Positions 6,068-13,830 of a stretch of DNA of 14,076 nt are shown piece by piece. A program made the position numbers and the translations under genes. Positions within the stretch are counted from its first letter, which is position 1. Every line of letters begins with the position of its first letter. Source of the DNA: Bacillota bacterium (lineage in GTDB: Bacteria > Bacillota > Clostridia > Clostridiales > Clostridiaceae); assembly GCA_023440105.1 (NCBI GenBank), contig JAEXSY010000051.1, forward strand, positions 1 through 14,076. The letters are read 5' to 3'. The notes beneath the pieces are model-generated. The model made no database searches. It had not been told where the DNA came from and was given only the letters and a program-made list of their open reading frames with translations.

Positions 6068-7351
6068 TTATAAACTATTAAGAGCCTGAGAAATGTCAGC
6101 TATAATATCCTCTGAACTTTCAAGACCACAGGAAAGTCTTACTAGATCAGGGGCTACTCCAGAAGCTTTAAGCTCTGTATCACTCATCTGCCTATGGGTG
6201 GAGCTGGCTGGATGTAGACAGCAGGTCCTAGCATCGGCAACATGCGTAGCTATGGCTGCAAGCTTTAAATTCTTCATAAAGGCTTCAGCAGCCTTTCTCC
6301 CTCCTTTAATTCCAAAGCTAACTACTCCACAGCTTCCTTTTGGAAGATATTTTTGACCTAATGAGTAATCGGGACTTGATTTAAGACCTGGATAATTAAC
6401 CCACTCCACCTTCTCATGATTTTCTAAAAAGGTTGCTACGATCATAGCATTTTCACAGTGTCTTTCCATCCTTACATGAAGGCTTTCCAGTCCTAAATTG
6501 AGATAAAATGCATTTTGAGGAGATTGGATAGCTCCTAAATCCCTCATAAGCTGTGCTGTAGCCTTAGTTATAAAGGCTCCTTCCTGACCGAAGCGCTCTG
6601 TGTAGGTGATACCATGGTAGCTTTCATCAGGAGTACAGAATCCTGGAAACTTATCAGCATAATCAGTCCAAGGGAACTTTCCAGAATCCACTATGCAGCC
6701 TCCTACAGCAGTGCCGTGACCATCCATGTATTTTGTTGTAGAGTGGGTTACTATATCTGCTCCCCATTGAAACGGTCTGCAGTTAACAGGAGTGGCAAAG
6801 GTATTATCAACAATTAAAGGGACTCCATGATTGTGAGCTGCCTTTGAGAATTTTTCAATGTCTAGCACCGTGAGAGCTGGGTTAGCAATGGTTTCTCCAA
6901 AAACCGCCTTAGTATTAGCTTTGAAAGCCCCCTCCAGCTCTTCAAGAGTACAGTCTGGTGAAACGAAGGTAAAATCTATCCCCATACGCTTCATGGTAAC
7001 TGCAAAAAGATTATAGGTGCCTCCATAGATATTTGAAGAAGCAATCACGTGGTCACCACAGGAGGCGAGATTAAAGATTGCATATAGATTTGCTGCTTGC
7101 CCTGAGGAAGTGAGCATTGCCGCAGTACCTCCCTCTAAAGTAGCGACTTTTGCTGCTACCATATCGCAGGTGGGATTTTGCAGCCTGGAATAAAAGTAAC
7201 CACTGGCTTCTAGGTCAAAAAGTTTTCCCATATCCTCACTGGTATCGTATTTAAAGGTTGTACTCTGTATTATAGGTATCTGTCTTGGTTCACCATTCTT
7301 AGGGGTATATCCACCTTGAACACATTGTGTTTCTACGTTTAATTTCTTCAT
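6068..7351 (-). CDS. metY: O-acetylhomoserine sulfhydrylase (aminocarboxypropyltransferase)
   Basis: A 427-residue PLP enzyme of the Cys/Met metabolism family, converting O-acetylhomoserine and sulfide to homocysteine in the cytoplasm. Lys207 in THSTTKYMDGHG is the Schiff-base lysine, and Asp182 in IVDNTFATP contacts the PLP ring. The SSGQAA segment near 82-87 is the phosphate-binding part. The GETIANPAL segment and the overall length of about 430 residues favour MetY over the shorter (about 380-400) MetB/MetC proteins. ATG 7351 has AAAGGAAGAA upstream. The gene is preceded by a T-box leader and followed after 16 bases by metA. With the predicted acetyl-CoA-type MetA it forms the direct sulfhydrylation route, using sulfide without cystathionine. 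A cysteine-forming O-acetylserine side activity cannot be excluded from sequence. Confidence 0.92.
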   Translation of the reverse strand: MKKLNVETQCVQGGYTPKNGEPRQIPIIQSTTFKYDTSEDMGKLFDLEASGYFYSRLQNPTCDMVAAKVATLEGGTAAMLTSSGQAANLYAIFNLASCGDHVIASSNIYGGTYNLFAVTMKRMGIDFTFVSPDCTLEELEGAFKANTKAVFGETIANPALTVLDIEKFSKAAHNHGVPLIVDNTFATPVNCRPFQWGADIVTHSTTKYMDGHGTAVGGCIVDSGKFPWTDYADKFPGFCTPDESYHGITYTERFGQEGAFITKATAQLMRDLGAIQSPQNAFYLNLGLESLHVRMERHCENAMIVATFLENHEKVEWVNYPGLKSSPDYSLGQKYLPKGSCGVVSFGIKGGRKAAEAFMKNLKLAAIATHVADARTCCLHPASSTHRQMSDTELKASGVAPDLVRLSCGLESSEDIIADISQALNSL

Positions 7352-7391
7352 AAAAATTCTTCCTTTCTTGCTATGATCTTAAAATGGATAT

Positions 7392-7426
7392 AAAAAAAAC
7401 CGCCTCAAGATATCACCTTGAGACGG
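7392..7426 (-). terminator. T-box conditional terminator
   Basis: A 10-bp stem, CCGTCTCAAG with CTTGAGGCGG including one G-U pair, around a 7-nt loop, followed by eight U (7399-7392). Its left arm is next to the antiterminator strand, so it forms when tRNA is charged. It may also stop transcripts reading through from rbsR. Confidence 0.88.
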
Positions 7427-7645
7427 AGGTTATCCGCGGTACCACTCAAATTGCAATAATTATTATTGCCACCTCTCAGGCTCCAACAAGCCCTATGCAT
7501 TAACGCAGCAATCACGAAAAGCCCTACTAGAAATTCAAGCTCTCAGCTCTGGAGCCATAGACTTTTAGCATCGAATCATTATCGGCTCTCAGCAGCTTGC
7601 CGACTCTCTGTGAACTATCGAAGCTTATCCTCTCCATCATCACTT
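7392..7645 (-). promoter_or_regulatory. T-box riboswitch leader of metY-metA, probably methionine-tRNA specific
   Basis: A leader of about 254 nt that senses uncharged tRNA. The T-box itself, GTGGTACCGCGG, is at 7445-7434 on the minus strand. Stem I appears to run from 7636 to 7550: base helix TGGAG/CTCCA, the AGAGAG bulge at 7609-7604, and a distal helix TCGGC/GCCGA closing the AAGCTGCTGAGA loop. A further hairpin (GCAATAA/TTATTGC) comes just before the T-box. The terminator CCGTCTCAAG/CTTGAGGCGG follows, and ACCTCCG before it can pair in the antiterminator. Downstream genes make methionine, so ATG is the expected specifier. Three ATG triplets lie on the 3' side of Stem I (7579-7577, 7571-7569, 7558-7556) and I cannot settle which one is used. 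Confidence 0.9.
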
Positions 7646-7651
7646 TCACTT

Positions 7652-7680
7652 ATAATAACAGACATATTTCGACAAGTCAA
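7652..7680 (-). promoter_or_regulatory. Sigma-A promoter of the metY-metA T-box operon
   Basis: TTGACT at 7680-7675 and TATTAT at 7657-7652 on the minus strand, separated by 17 bases. Each hexamer differs from consensus at one position. The predicted start near 7645 is about nine bases before Stem I of the T-box. It begins 49 bases after the rbsR stop codon. Confidence 0.78.
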
Positions 7681-7728
7681 TGATAATATTTTTAAAATTA
7701 ACATAATTCTAATATATCTTGTTCTTAA

Positions 7729-8724
7729 TTATACTGAATCTCTCTCTATTATCTTTGTATCAAAGTAGACCTGTCCCTCTACAACCTTATTATTAATGGC
7801 ATCATATAAAAGATTGCAGGCTGCTCTCCCCATATCATATATAGGTTGCGCTACCGTGGTAAGCTCAGGCTCCGTATATTCCGTAAGATTAATGTTATCA
7901 AAGCCCATGACTCTAATATCCTTTGGAATAGAATAGCCTTCTCGGGTTAAAATCTTCATTCCGCCCATTGCCATTACATCATTGCTGTAGAGTATTGCCT
8001 CTATATTCTTTATTTGACAAAGTATTTCCTTCGTTGCTTTCATTCCACCTTCTAGGGTAAGCTTCGTTTGGAATATCAAGTCAGAATCATATAATCCATA
8101 TTTTTTCATGGTATTCTTGTAGCCTTTTAACCTCTGCCGGGATACCTGTATTTTGTCCGGACCCATGACGAAGGCTATTTTTTTGTTTCCTTTCCCATAT
8201 AGATATTCTACTGCCTCTGACATTCCTTCCCTATTTCTACAATACACTCCAAAAGCATCTTCATAGCCTTCTACATATCTATCTACAAGAACAAAGGGAA
8301 CATGGTTATTAGAAAGAATTCCAAGATTTCTATCACTCTTCCCTCCAGCGCAAAAAATCACACCATCTACCAGCTTACTTATAAGAAGCTTAACATATTT
8401 TTCTTCTTTATGTATATCATTATCACTGTTGCAAAAAATAACATTATAACCCAACAGGTTGGCCTCATCTTCAATGGCTCTAGCAATTTCAGCAAAAAAC
8501 GGGTTAAGGATGTCAGGAAGTACTATGCCTATAGTTCCACTTTTTCTAGTGCTTAACCCTCTGGCAAGAGAATTAGGTATGTATCGAAGCTCTTCAGCTG
8601 TATCTAATATCCTTTTTTTCGTTTCCTCACTAATACTGCTGTCCTTTTTATTTAAGACCATAGAAACCGTTGCCTTAGAAACCCCGACCCTTTGTGCAAT
8701 ATCCATTATAGTCACTTTTTTCAT
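7729..8724 (-). CDS. rbsR: LacI-family ribose operon repressor
   Basis: A 331-residue LacI/GalR-family regulator. Residues 4-24 (VTIMDIAQRVGVSKATVSMVL) form the helix-turn-helix, and residues 51-57 (NSLARGL) the hinge whose Leu enters the minor groove. From about residue 63 the sugar-binding core follows, with GIVLPDILNPFFAEI and, near the end, VMGFDNINLTEYTEPELTTVAQP. By position after rbsB it is very probably RbsR, which releases its operator when ribose or a phosphorylated form is bound. I chose ATG 8724, preceded by GGGGGAT. In-frame ATGs at 8736 and 8793 would add residues that LacI proteins do not have. Unlike Bacillus subtilis, where rbsR leads the operon, it is last here, 192 bases after the rbsB stop codon with a hairpin between. 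The likely target is the tandem operator at 13800-13828. Confidence 0.88.
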   Translation of the reverse strand: MKKVTIMDIAQRVGVSKATVSMVLNKKDSSISEETKKRILDTAEELRYIPNSLARGLSTRKSGTIGIVLPDILNPFFAEIARAIEDEANLLGYNVIFCNSDNDIHKEEKYVKLLISKLVDGVIFCAGGKSDRNLGILSNNHVPFVLVDRYVEGYEDAFGVYCRNREGMSEAVEYLYGKGNKKIAFVMGPDKIQVSRQRLKGYKNTMKKYGLYDSDLIFQTKLTLEGGMKATKEILCQIKNIEAILYSNDVMAMGGMKILTREGYSIPKDIRVMGFDNINLTEYTEPELTTVAQPIYDMGRAACNLLYDAINNKVVEGQVYFDTKIIERDSV

Positions 8725-8783
8725 GATATCCCCCATTACCTTGATGTATTGTAAATAATTAACACAAATTATTTCATTAGATA

Positions 8784-8792
8784 ATAATACCA
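8784..8792 (-). promoter_or_regulatory. Possible extended -10 promoter for rbsR
   Basis: TGG at 8792-8790 followed by TATTAT at 8789-8784 on the minus strand resembles an extended -10 element, about 60 bases before ATG 8724. No clear -35 is present. It could give rbsR expression independent of the main ribose promoter. Confidence 0.3.
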
Positions 8793-8884
8793 TAAATAGT
8801 CAGATTGATTATATTAAATTCATTAAAAGAAAAAATTCTTTTTCTTCCATTAACAATCAACAAAAATTTAAAACTCTTAAAGCT

Positions 8885-8912
8885 AAAGCCCCGGTAATTC
8901 CACCGGAGCTTT
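8885..8912 (-). terminator. GC-rich hairpin between rbsB and rbsR
   Basis: In the minus-strand transcript AAAGCTCCGGT (8912-8902) pairs with ACCGGGGCTTT (8895-8885) over 11 positions, one G-U, around a 6-nt loop. It begins five bases after the rbsB stop. The U-rich stretch that follows is interrupted (AGCTTTAAGAGTTTTAAATTTTT), so it may be a leaky terminator or a 3' stabilising hairpin that lowers rbsR output relative to rbsB. Confidence 0.6.
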
Positions 8913-8916
8913 AAGT

Positions 8917-9846
8917 TTACTCTTTTACTATCAGCTTCAAATCTACAGGTATTTCCTTTTCAACGGATTCTCCTTTGATGAGCTTAACAGCATTTTCTAT
9001 GGCAAGACTGCCCATTAAATCAGGCTGCTGAGCTACGGTCGCTGCCATTTCTCCGCTATTAACTGCAGCTACAGCATCATCTCCGCCGTCAAAGCCTATA
9101 ACTACAACATCTTCCATGCCAGCTGACTTAAGTGCATTTAAAGCTCCTAATGCCATTTCATCATTATGAGCAAATAAACCGTTTATTTCATCATTACCCT
9201 GGATTATATTTTCCATTACATTCAAGCCTTCTTGTCTATCGAAGTTAGCTGTCTGGCTGGCTACTATTTCAATTCCTTTTTCCTTATCAACTATGTTATG
9301 GAAGCCCTTACCTCTTTCGTTGGTAGCAGAAGCACCTGGGATACCTTGAAGCTCAACTACTTTACCCTTTCCCTGAAGCTGTTCTGCAAGAAATTCTCCT
9401 GCAAGCTCACCACCAGCAACATTATCAGAAGCTATATGAGAAGCAATTTCTCCACCATTAGAAGCTCTATCTACAGTAATTACAGGTATTTTAGCATCAT
9501 TGGCAACAGTTATTGCATTTACTACGGCATCACTATCTGTTGGATTAATTATAAGCACTCCTACCCCCTGCTGAACTAAATCCTCAACATTAGATCTTTC
9601 CTTTGCAGCATCATTAGAAGAATCAAGTACTACCAGCTCATAATTAAGTTCCTTTGCTTTTTCAACGGCAGCATCCTTCATGGTTACAAAGAATGGATTA
9701 TCCAGCGTGGATATAACCATACCTATTTTTTTGCCTTTATCGCCTTCTCCTCCAGCATTATTACCTTCATCGGCACAGCCAGCAAGAAGTCCTAAGGACA
9801 TAACTCCTGCAATAACTATAGACATTATTTTGGTACTTTTTTTCAT
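8917..9846 (-). CDS. rbsB: Ribose ABC transporter substrate-binding lipoprotein
   Basis: A 309-residue sugar-binding protein anchored outside the membrane. Residues 1-24 are a lipoprotein signal (basic MKKSTK, hydrophobic stretch, lipobox LAGC with Cys24), followed by a Gly/Asn/Asp-rich linker. The mature part is a type-I periplasmic-binding fold: GMVISTLDNPFFVTMKDAA near 42-60, LIINPTDSDAV near 98-108, ITVDRASN near 123-130, and VIGFDGGDDAVAAV toward the C-terminus. The NPFF, VDR and GFDGGDDA segments match the ribose pocket of RbsB. ATG 9846 follows GGGAGGAAG. It delivers ribose to RbsC/RbsA encoded upstream in the same transcript. Ribose is the best prediction because rbsK and rbsD are in the operon; a related pentose is a less likely alternative. 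Confidence 0.93.
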   Translation of the reverse strand: MKKSTKIMSIVIAGVMSLGLLAGCADEGNNAGGEGDKGKKIGMVISTLDNPFFVTMKDAAVEKAKELNYELVVLDSSNDAAKERSNVEDLVQQGVGVLIINPTDSDAVVNAITVANDAKIPVITVDRASNGGEIASHIASDNVAGGELAGEFLAEQLQGKGKVVELQGIPGASATNERGKGFHNIVDKEKGIEIVASQTANFDRQEGLNVMENIIQGNDEINGLFAHNDEMALGALNALKSAGMEDVVVIGFDGGDDAVAAVNSGEMAATVAQQPDLMGSLAIENAVKLIKGESVEKEIPVDLKLIVKE

Positions 9847-9908
9847 AATTACTTCCTCCCTTATAATTATCTCCTTGAAACTAGATTAGTGTTTGAACTC
9901 ATTACCTT

Positions 9909-10841
9909 TTAGCTCTTGTTCTTTTTATCAATGAGCACAGCTAATAATATCACCGCTCCTTTCACTATAGATTGATAGAATGTGGATACATTAAGTAAAT
10001 TTAGGCTGTTATTTAATACACCAATTATAAGCGCCCCTAATATCGTTCCAAAAATACGTCCTTCTCCTCCAGAAAGGCTTGTCCCTCCTAGAACTACTGC
10101 AGCTATGGCATCCAGCTCGTAGCTGCTTCCAGCATTAGGAGATGCTGAGCCTATTCTACTGGTAACAATTATCCCAGCAATGGCTGCGGCTATACCGGAA
10201 ATCATATAAACCAGATTCTTAACACTCTTTGTGTTTATTCCTGAAAGTCTTGAGGAATCCTCATTACCTCCTATAGCGTATACATATCTTCCAAACCTTG
10301 TTTGAGTCAGTACATAGGCTCCTATGGCAAACACCACTATCATTATCAAAACGGGTACAGGGATACCCAGTATTTTTTTATTCCCAATAACATTAAAGTC
10401 TTTCCCTAATCCCGAAATAGGATTTCCCCCTGTATATACATAAGTAACTCCCCTAAAAATAGTCATAGTTGCTAGAGTTACTATGAAGGCCTGAATCCTT
10501 GCCCTTGCTACAAAAAAACCATTTAAATAACCGATAGCACCTCCTATTAATATAGCAGCGAAAACTGCAATAAATGCCGAACCTCCAGAGGTAAGAATCG
10601 ATGCTGCAACAGCTCCAGTAATGGCTATGATCGATCCAACAGACAAGTCTATTCCTCCTGTAAGGATTACAAAGGTCATGCCGATAGCAATTATGGCATT
10701 CATAGATACCTGGGTGAGCACTGTACTGATATTACTTATAGTTAGAAATCTTGGCTGTATCACAGATATTACCAAGCAGAGTACAATTAAAGCCAATAAT
10801 GACTTATACTTTATCAGAAAACTTTTCATCCTTATATTCAT
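9909..10841 (-). CDS. rbsC: Ribose ABC transporter permease
   Basis: A 310-residue integral membrane protein of the BPD_transp_2 (RbsC/XylH/AraH) permease family. Long hydrophobic segments lie about 14-29, 47-60, 67-84, 88-112, 117-130, 160-179, 207-227, 244-252, 263-285 and 291-304. The family signatures TGGIDLSVGSI (61-71), AIGGNEDSSRLSGI (189-202) and LGGTSLSGGEGRIFGT (251-266) are all intact; the last is near the contact site for the ATPase. It should form the channel through which ribose from RbsB passes, as a homodimer with RbsA. ATG 10841 is preceded by GAAGGAGC at a usual distance; an in-frame ATG at residue 5 is less well placed. It sits 44 bases after rbsA and 62 bases before rbsB with no terminator on either side. 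Confidence 0.93.
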   Translation of the reverse strand: MNIRMKSFLIKYKSLLALIVLCLVISVIQPRFLTISNISTVLTQVSMNAIIAIGMTFVILTGGIDLSVGSIIAITGAVAASILTSGGSAFIAVFAAILIGGAIGYLNGFFVARARIQAFIVTLATMTIFRGVTYVYTGGNPISGLGKDFNVIGNKKILGIPVPVLIMIVVFAIGAYVLTQTRFGRYVYAIGGNEDSSRLSGINTKSVKNLVYMISGIAAAIAGIIVTSRIGSASPNAGSSYELDAIAAVVLGGTSLSGGEGRIFGTILGALIIGVLNNSLNLLNVSTFYQSIVKGAVILLAVLIDKKNKS

Positions 10842-10885
10842 TGCTTTGCTCCTTCATTCTATAGATATTTAATCTAAGCTACCTG

Positions 10886-12385
10886 CTAATTACCTATAGC
10901 AAGGTTCATAATTGATTCTTGAGTAGCTTCCTCTCTTTGAAGCTCACCCTTTATTTCTCCTTGATGCATAACAATAATTCGGTCACAAATTCCCAGAAGC
11001 TCTGGCATATCAGAAGAAATCATTATTATAGCCTTTCCCTCTGCCTTAAGCTTATTGATAAGGAGATAAATTTCTTTTTTAGCTCCCACATCTATACCCT
11101 TTGTTGGTTCATCTATAATAAGCACTTTAGGAGAGGTCATAAGCCACTTAGCTATGATTACCTTCTGTTGATTACCTCCACTTAAATTCTTAACTTTCTG
11201 CTCTGCTCCAGGAGTTTTAATTGAAAGCATTCTAATATATTCTTCCACTTCATTTTTTTCTTTTCTTTTGCTAACTCTAGCAATATCTCTTTCAAATTTC
11301 TTAAGGCTTGGCAGGGTTATATTCTCTCTTACAGACAATCCTAAAACCAGACCTTCCTTCTTTCTGTCCTCAGACAGGTAGCATATTCCCCTGGAAATGG
11401 CGTCCTTAGGGTTCTTTATTAATATCTTTTTTCCTTCTAGAAATATCTCACCGCTATCTTTTTTAATTTCTCCTATAACTGCCTTAGCAAGCTCTGTTCT
11501 TCCGGCTCCCATGAGTCCAGCAAAGCCCAATACCTCTCCAGACATTGCTTTAAAGGATATGTTTTTTAAAAGATCCTTAACCTCTAAATTTTTCACCTCT
11601 AGAGAAATTTTCTTATCCTTTGTTTTTTCAAAAGGAAATTGTTCCTCCAGCTTTCTTCCTACCATCATGGTTATAAGCTGCTCCCTGGATATATCAGAAA
11701 CCTTTGAAGAGCCTACAAGCTTTCCATCTCTTAATACCGTAACTCTGTCGCATATCTCATAAATTTCATCCATTCTATGAGATATATAAATAATAGCAAT
11801 TCCTTTTTCCTTCAGCTTTTTAATAACTCTGAAGAGATTCTTTGTTTCTACCTCTGTTAACGCAGTGGTAGGCTCGTCCATAACTATTATTCTAGAATTT
11901 TTCGATATAGCTTTTACAATCTCTAATAGCTGCATATCACCAACATTTATATCTCTAACGAGATCGTCTGGGTCTACCTTACTCCCTATCTGTTCTAGAA
12001 AATTAACAGTTCTTTCTCTCATAGCTCTTTTATTAATTCTTCTAGTAAAGGAGGAGAATTTCTCATTACCTAAAAATAAGTTTTCTGAAACCGTAAGATT
12101 CTGAAGTACGCTGAGCTCTTGATGTATTATAGCTACTCCTAGATTTTCAGCCTGCTTTACATCCCTTATTAAAACTTTCTCTCCTTCAATAAAAATTTCT
12201 CCCTCATCCTTCGCATAAACACCGCTAAGTATCTTCATAAGAGTGGATTTTCCAGCACCATTTTCTCCTAGGAGTGCCAACACCTCTCCTTTATGAACCT
12301 CTATAGATACATCATGAAGGGCATTAACACCAGGAAAGGATTTGGAAATGTTATTCATTTTCAGCATTAAGGAATCCTTATTCAT
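10886..12385 (-). CDS. rbsA: Ribose ABC transporter ATP-binding protein (two ABC domains)
   Basis: A 499-residue ATPase with two fused nucleotide-binding domains, the usual RbsA length. The N-terminal domain has an intact Walker A (GENGAGKST, 40-48) and Walker B (Asp170-Glu171 in VMDEPTTAL), but its signature motif reads NVGDMQ instead of LSGGQ. The C-terminal domain has Arg296 instead of the Walker A lysine (GLMGAGRTE, 290-298), but a perfect signature LSGGNQQK (401-408) and DEPTKGID (425-432). This half-degenerate pattern is normal for sugar ATPases of the RbsA/MglA/XylG group and is not a sign of decay. The protein acts at the inner membrane face with RbsC. ATG 12385 follows GGAGGAGAT, 15 bases after rbsD. 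Confidence 0.94.
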   Translation of the reverse strand: MNKDSLMLKMNNISKSFPGVNALHDVSIEVHKGEVLALLGENGAGKSTLMKILSGVYAKDEGEIFIEGEKVLIRDVKQAENLGVAIIHQELSVLQNLTVSENLFLGNEKFSSFTRRINKRAMRERTVNFLEQIGSKVDPDDLVRDINVGDMQLLEIVKAISKNSRIIVMDEPTTALTEVETKNLFRVIKKLKEKGIAIIYISHRMDEIYEICDRVTVLRDGKLVGSSKVSDISREQLITMMVGRKLEEQFPFEKTKDKKISLEVKNLEVKDLLKNISFKAMSGEVLGFAGLMGAGRTELAKAVIGEIKKDSGEIFLEGKKILIKNPKDAISRGICYLSEDRKKEGLVLGLSVRENITLPSLKKFERDIARVSKRKEKNEVEEYIRMLSIKTPGAEQKVKNLSGGNQQKVIIAKWLMTSPKVLIIDEPTKGIDVGAKKEIYLLINKLKAEGKAIIMISSDMPELLGICDRIIVMHQGEIKGELQREEATQESIMNLAIGN

Positions 12386-12400
12386 AGACTAATCTCCTCC

Positions 12401-12796
12401 TTAAAAAACCACTCCTGATTTTAGTATTATATTGGCATATGGAGTTTGCTCTCCTGTTCTTACTACCGCTTTACACTTTTTTAACTTATCTTTAAACTGT
12501 TCGTGAGAAACGAAGATAACATTTACATTTCCTATAGCCTTAATTGTTTCCTCATAAAGCTCTGGACTCATGATTTTCATTTCTTCAGCTAGTATTACCT
12601 CCTCTATCTGAAGTTCCTCCAGCACACCTTTAAGAGTGTCAATAAATGTAGGTATATTTCTAATTAATGCTATGTCTATTCTTTTTGTATCCGCTGGAAT
12701 AGGTAGTCCACAATCTCCTATGGCCAGGGAATCTGTATGTCCCATTTCTGCAATTACTGCAGATATCTCTGAATTTAATAATGTATTTTTTTTCAT
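12401..12796 (-). CDS. rbsD: D-ribose pyranase
   Basis: A 131-residue cytoplasmic protein catalysing interconversion of beta-pyran and beta-furan forms of D-ribose, so that imported pyranose can be phosphorylated by RbsK. The family's functional residues are at their normal places: His20 in MGHTDS, Asp28 in IGDCGLPIP, His98 in FVSHEQ, and Tyr120 and Asn122 in the PYANIIL segment near the end. RbsD normally forms a ring of subunits. ATG 12796 follows AGAGGTG by six bases. It lies 33 bases after rbsK and 15 before rbsA. Its presence strongly supports ribose, not another sugar, as the transported substrate of this operon. Confidence 0.95.
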   Translation of the reverse strand: MKKNTLLNSEISAVIAEMGHTDSLAIGDCGLPIPADTKRIDIALIRNIPTFIDTLKGVLEELQIEEVILAEEMKIMSPELYEETIKAIGNVNVIFVSHEQFKDKLKKCKAVVRTGEQTPYANIILKSGVVF

Positions 12797-12829
12797 CAGG
12801 GCACCTCTCTGTTAATTTTTACTATTTTT

Positions 12830-13738
12830 TTAGAGCTCCTCTAATCTTGGGATAGATGGCTGAGCTCCAGGTCTCTGAACGGCTATGGAGGACGCTTTAT
12901 TTCCAAAAGCTACGGCTTCCTTGATATAAGAGAAGGAAAGCTTCTTTTTATCAAGCTTTGAAGCTAAAGCACCAATAAAGGTATCACCTGCTGCCGTAGT
13001 ATCCACAGCCTTTACTTTTATAGCGGGAATTACCTCAAAATTTGCTCCATCTGTGATTGCAGCTCCCTTATCCCCCAAGGTGATTATTGCATATTTTACT
13101 CCTTTTTCAACGAAATACCTCAAAGCTTCCTCTACATTCTCTATGGTTACTTCCTCCAGACTGCAAAGCTCGGATGCCTCTGTTTCATTGGGAATAATTA
13201 TATCTGTATAGCTTAAAAGCTCCTCAGGTATAGCTTTTGCCGGTGCTGGATTCAAGATAGTTATAATCTCATTAGCTCTAGCAAATTTAAAGGCGCTGAT
13301 GGTAATATCTATAGGAGTTTCAAATTGAGCTATTAAAACATCACAATCCTTAATTGCCGATTTTGCTATGTCTAATTCTCTTTCAGAAATAGTCATGTTG
13401 GCTCCAGGAATAACTATTATAGAATTATCCCCCTGGTCATTCACAGTGATTATGGCAGTTCCCGTAGAGTTTCCCTCATCCATTAATATATATTCTGTAT
13501 TAATTCCCTCACTGCTTAATTGATTAATGAGATTCCTGCCACTGTCATCCCTTCCAGTCTTGCCAATGATACTAACCTCTGATCCCAGCCTCTTGGCAGC
13601 CACAGCTTGATTAGCTCCTTTCCCTCCAGGTATGTATTTAAGGCTTTCTCCAATAATAGTTTGACCAACATAAGGCATGTCTTTAACCTTAACTACCACA
13701 TCGATATTAATACTGCCTAATACACTTACTTTATTCAT
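12830..13738 (-). CDS. rbsK: Ribokinase
   Basis: A 302-residue PfkB-family kinase making ribose 5-phosphate from ribose and ATP in the cytoplasm. Numbering from ATG 13738: the start VSVLGSINIDVVVKV, the PGGKGANQA motif (37-45) that contacts the sugar, NETE (184-187), the ATP-site TLGDKGA (220-226), and the PfkB signature DTTAAGDTF with catalytic Asp252. The C-terminal AVQRPGAQPSIP is typical of ribokinases. A GTG at 13747 would add three residues, but AAGGTG at a good distance before ATG 13738 favours the latter. It is the first gene of the ribose operon, with a leader of about 85 nt. Ribokinase leading the operon while the repressor gene comes last reverses the Bacillus subtilis order for rbsR. 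Confidence 0.94.
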   Translation of the reverse strand: MNKVSVLGSINIDVVVKVKDMPYVGQTIIGESLKYIPGGKGANQAVAAKRLGSEVSIIGKTGRDDSGRNLINQLSSEGINTEYILMDEGNSTGTAIITVNDQGDNSIIVIPGANMTISERELDIAKSAIKDCDVLIAQFETPIDITISAFKFARANEIITILNPAPAKAIPEELLSYTDIIIPNETEASELCSLEEVTIENVEEALRYFVEKGVKYAIITLGDKGAAITDGANFEVIPAIKVKAVDTTAAGDTFIGALASKLDKKKLSFSYIKEAVAFGNKASSIAVQRPGAQPSIPRLEEL

Positions 13739-13799
13739 TACCTTCACCTTCGCTTTAATTCTTTTTAGTCTTTAACATCTAACCTTAAAACCAACCTTT

Positions 13800-13828
13800 A
13801 GTAAACCGTTTAAGTAAACCGGTTAAGT
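13800..13828. promoter_or_regulatory. Tandem LacI-type operator for RbsR
   Basis: A 13-base unit occurs twice in tandem with one base different: GTAAACCGTTTAA (13801-13813) and GTAAACCGGTTAA (13814-13826), and the repeat continues into the next few bases. Each copy is itself a palindrome around CG: TAAAC-C-GTTTA in the first and AACCGGTT in the second, the style of LacI/RbsR operators. The array lies immediately after the -10 element and covers the predicted start site near 13824, a place where a bound repressor would block transcription. Confidence 0.75.
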
Positions 13829-13830
13829 TA

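Noticed and set aside
7392..7645. SAM riboswitch before metY
   Set aside because: The T-box motif GTGGTACCGCGG and Stem I features are present instead, and no S-box core is seen.
7466..7768. A 100-codon plus-strand frame across the T-box leader
   Set aside because: It covers a structured regulatory RNA on the other strand, has low-complexity serine-rich content, and runs into the 3' end of rbsR. No family resemblance.
8724..8793. Longer RbsR beginning at ATG 8793 with 23 extra residues
   Set aside because: The added residues are not typical of LacI proteins, and GGGGGAT sits directly before ATG 8724, which starts the protein at the helix-turn-helix as usual.
10886..12385. RbsA inactivated by loss of the Walker A lysine (Arg296) and the first signature motif
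   Set aside because: These substitutions are the normal asymmetric pattern of two-domain sugar ATPases of this group.
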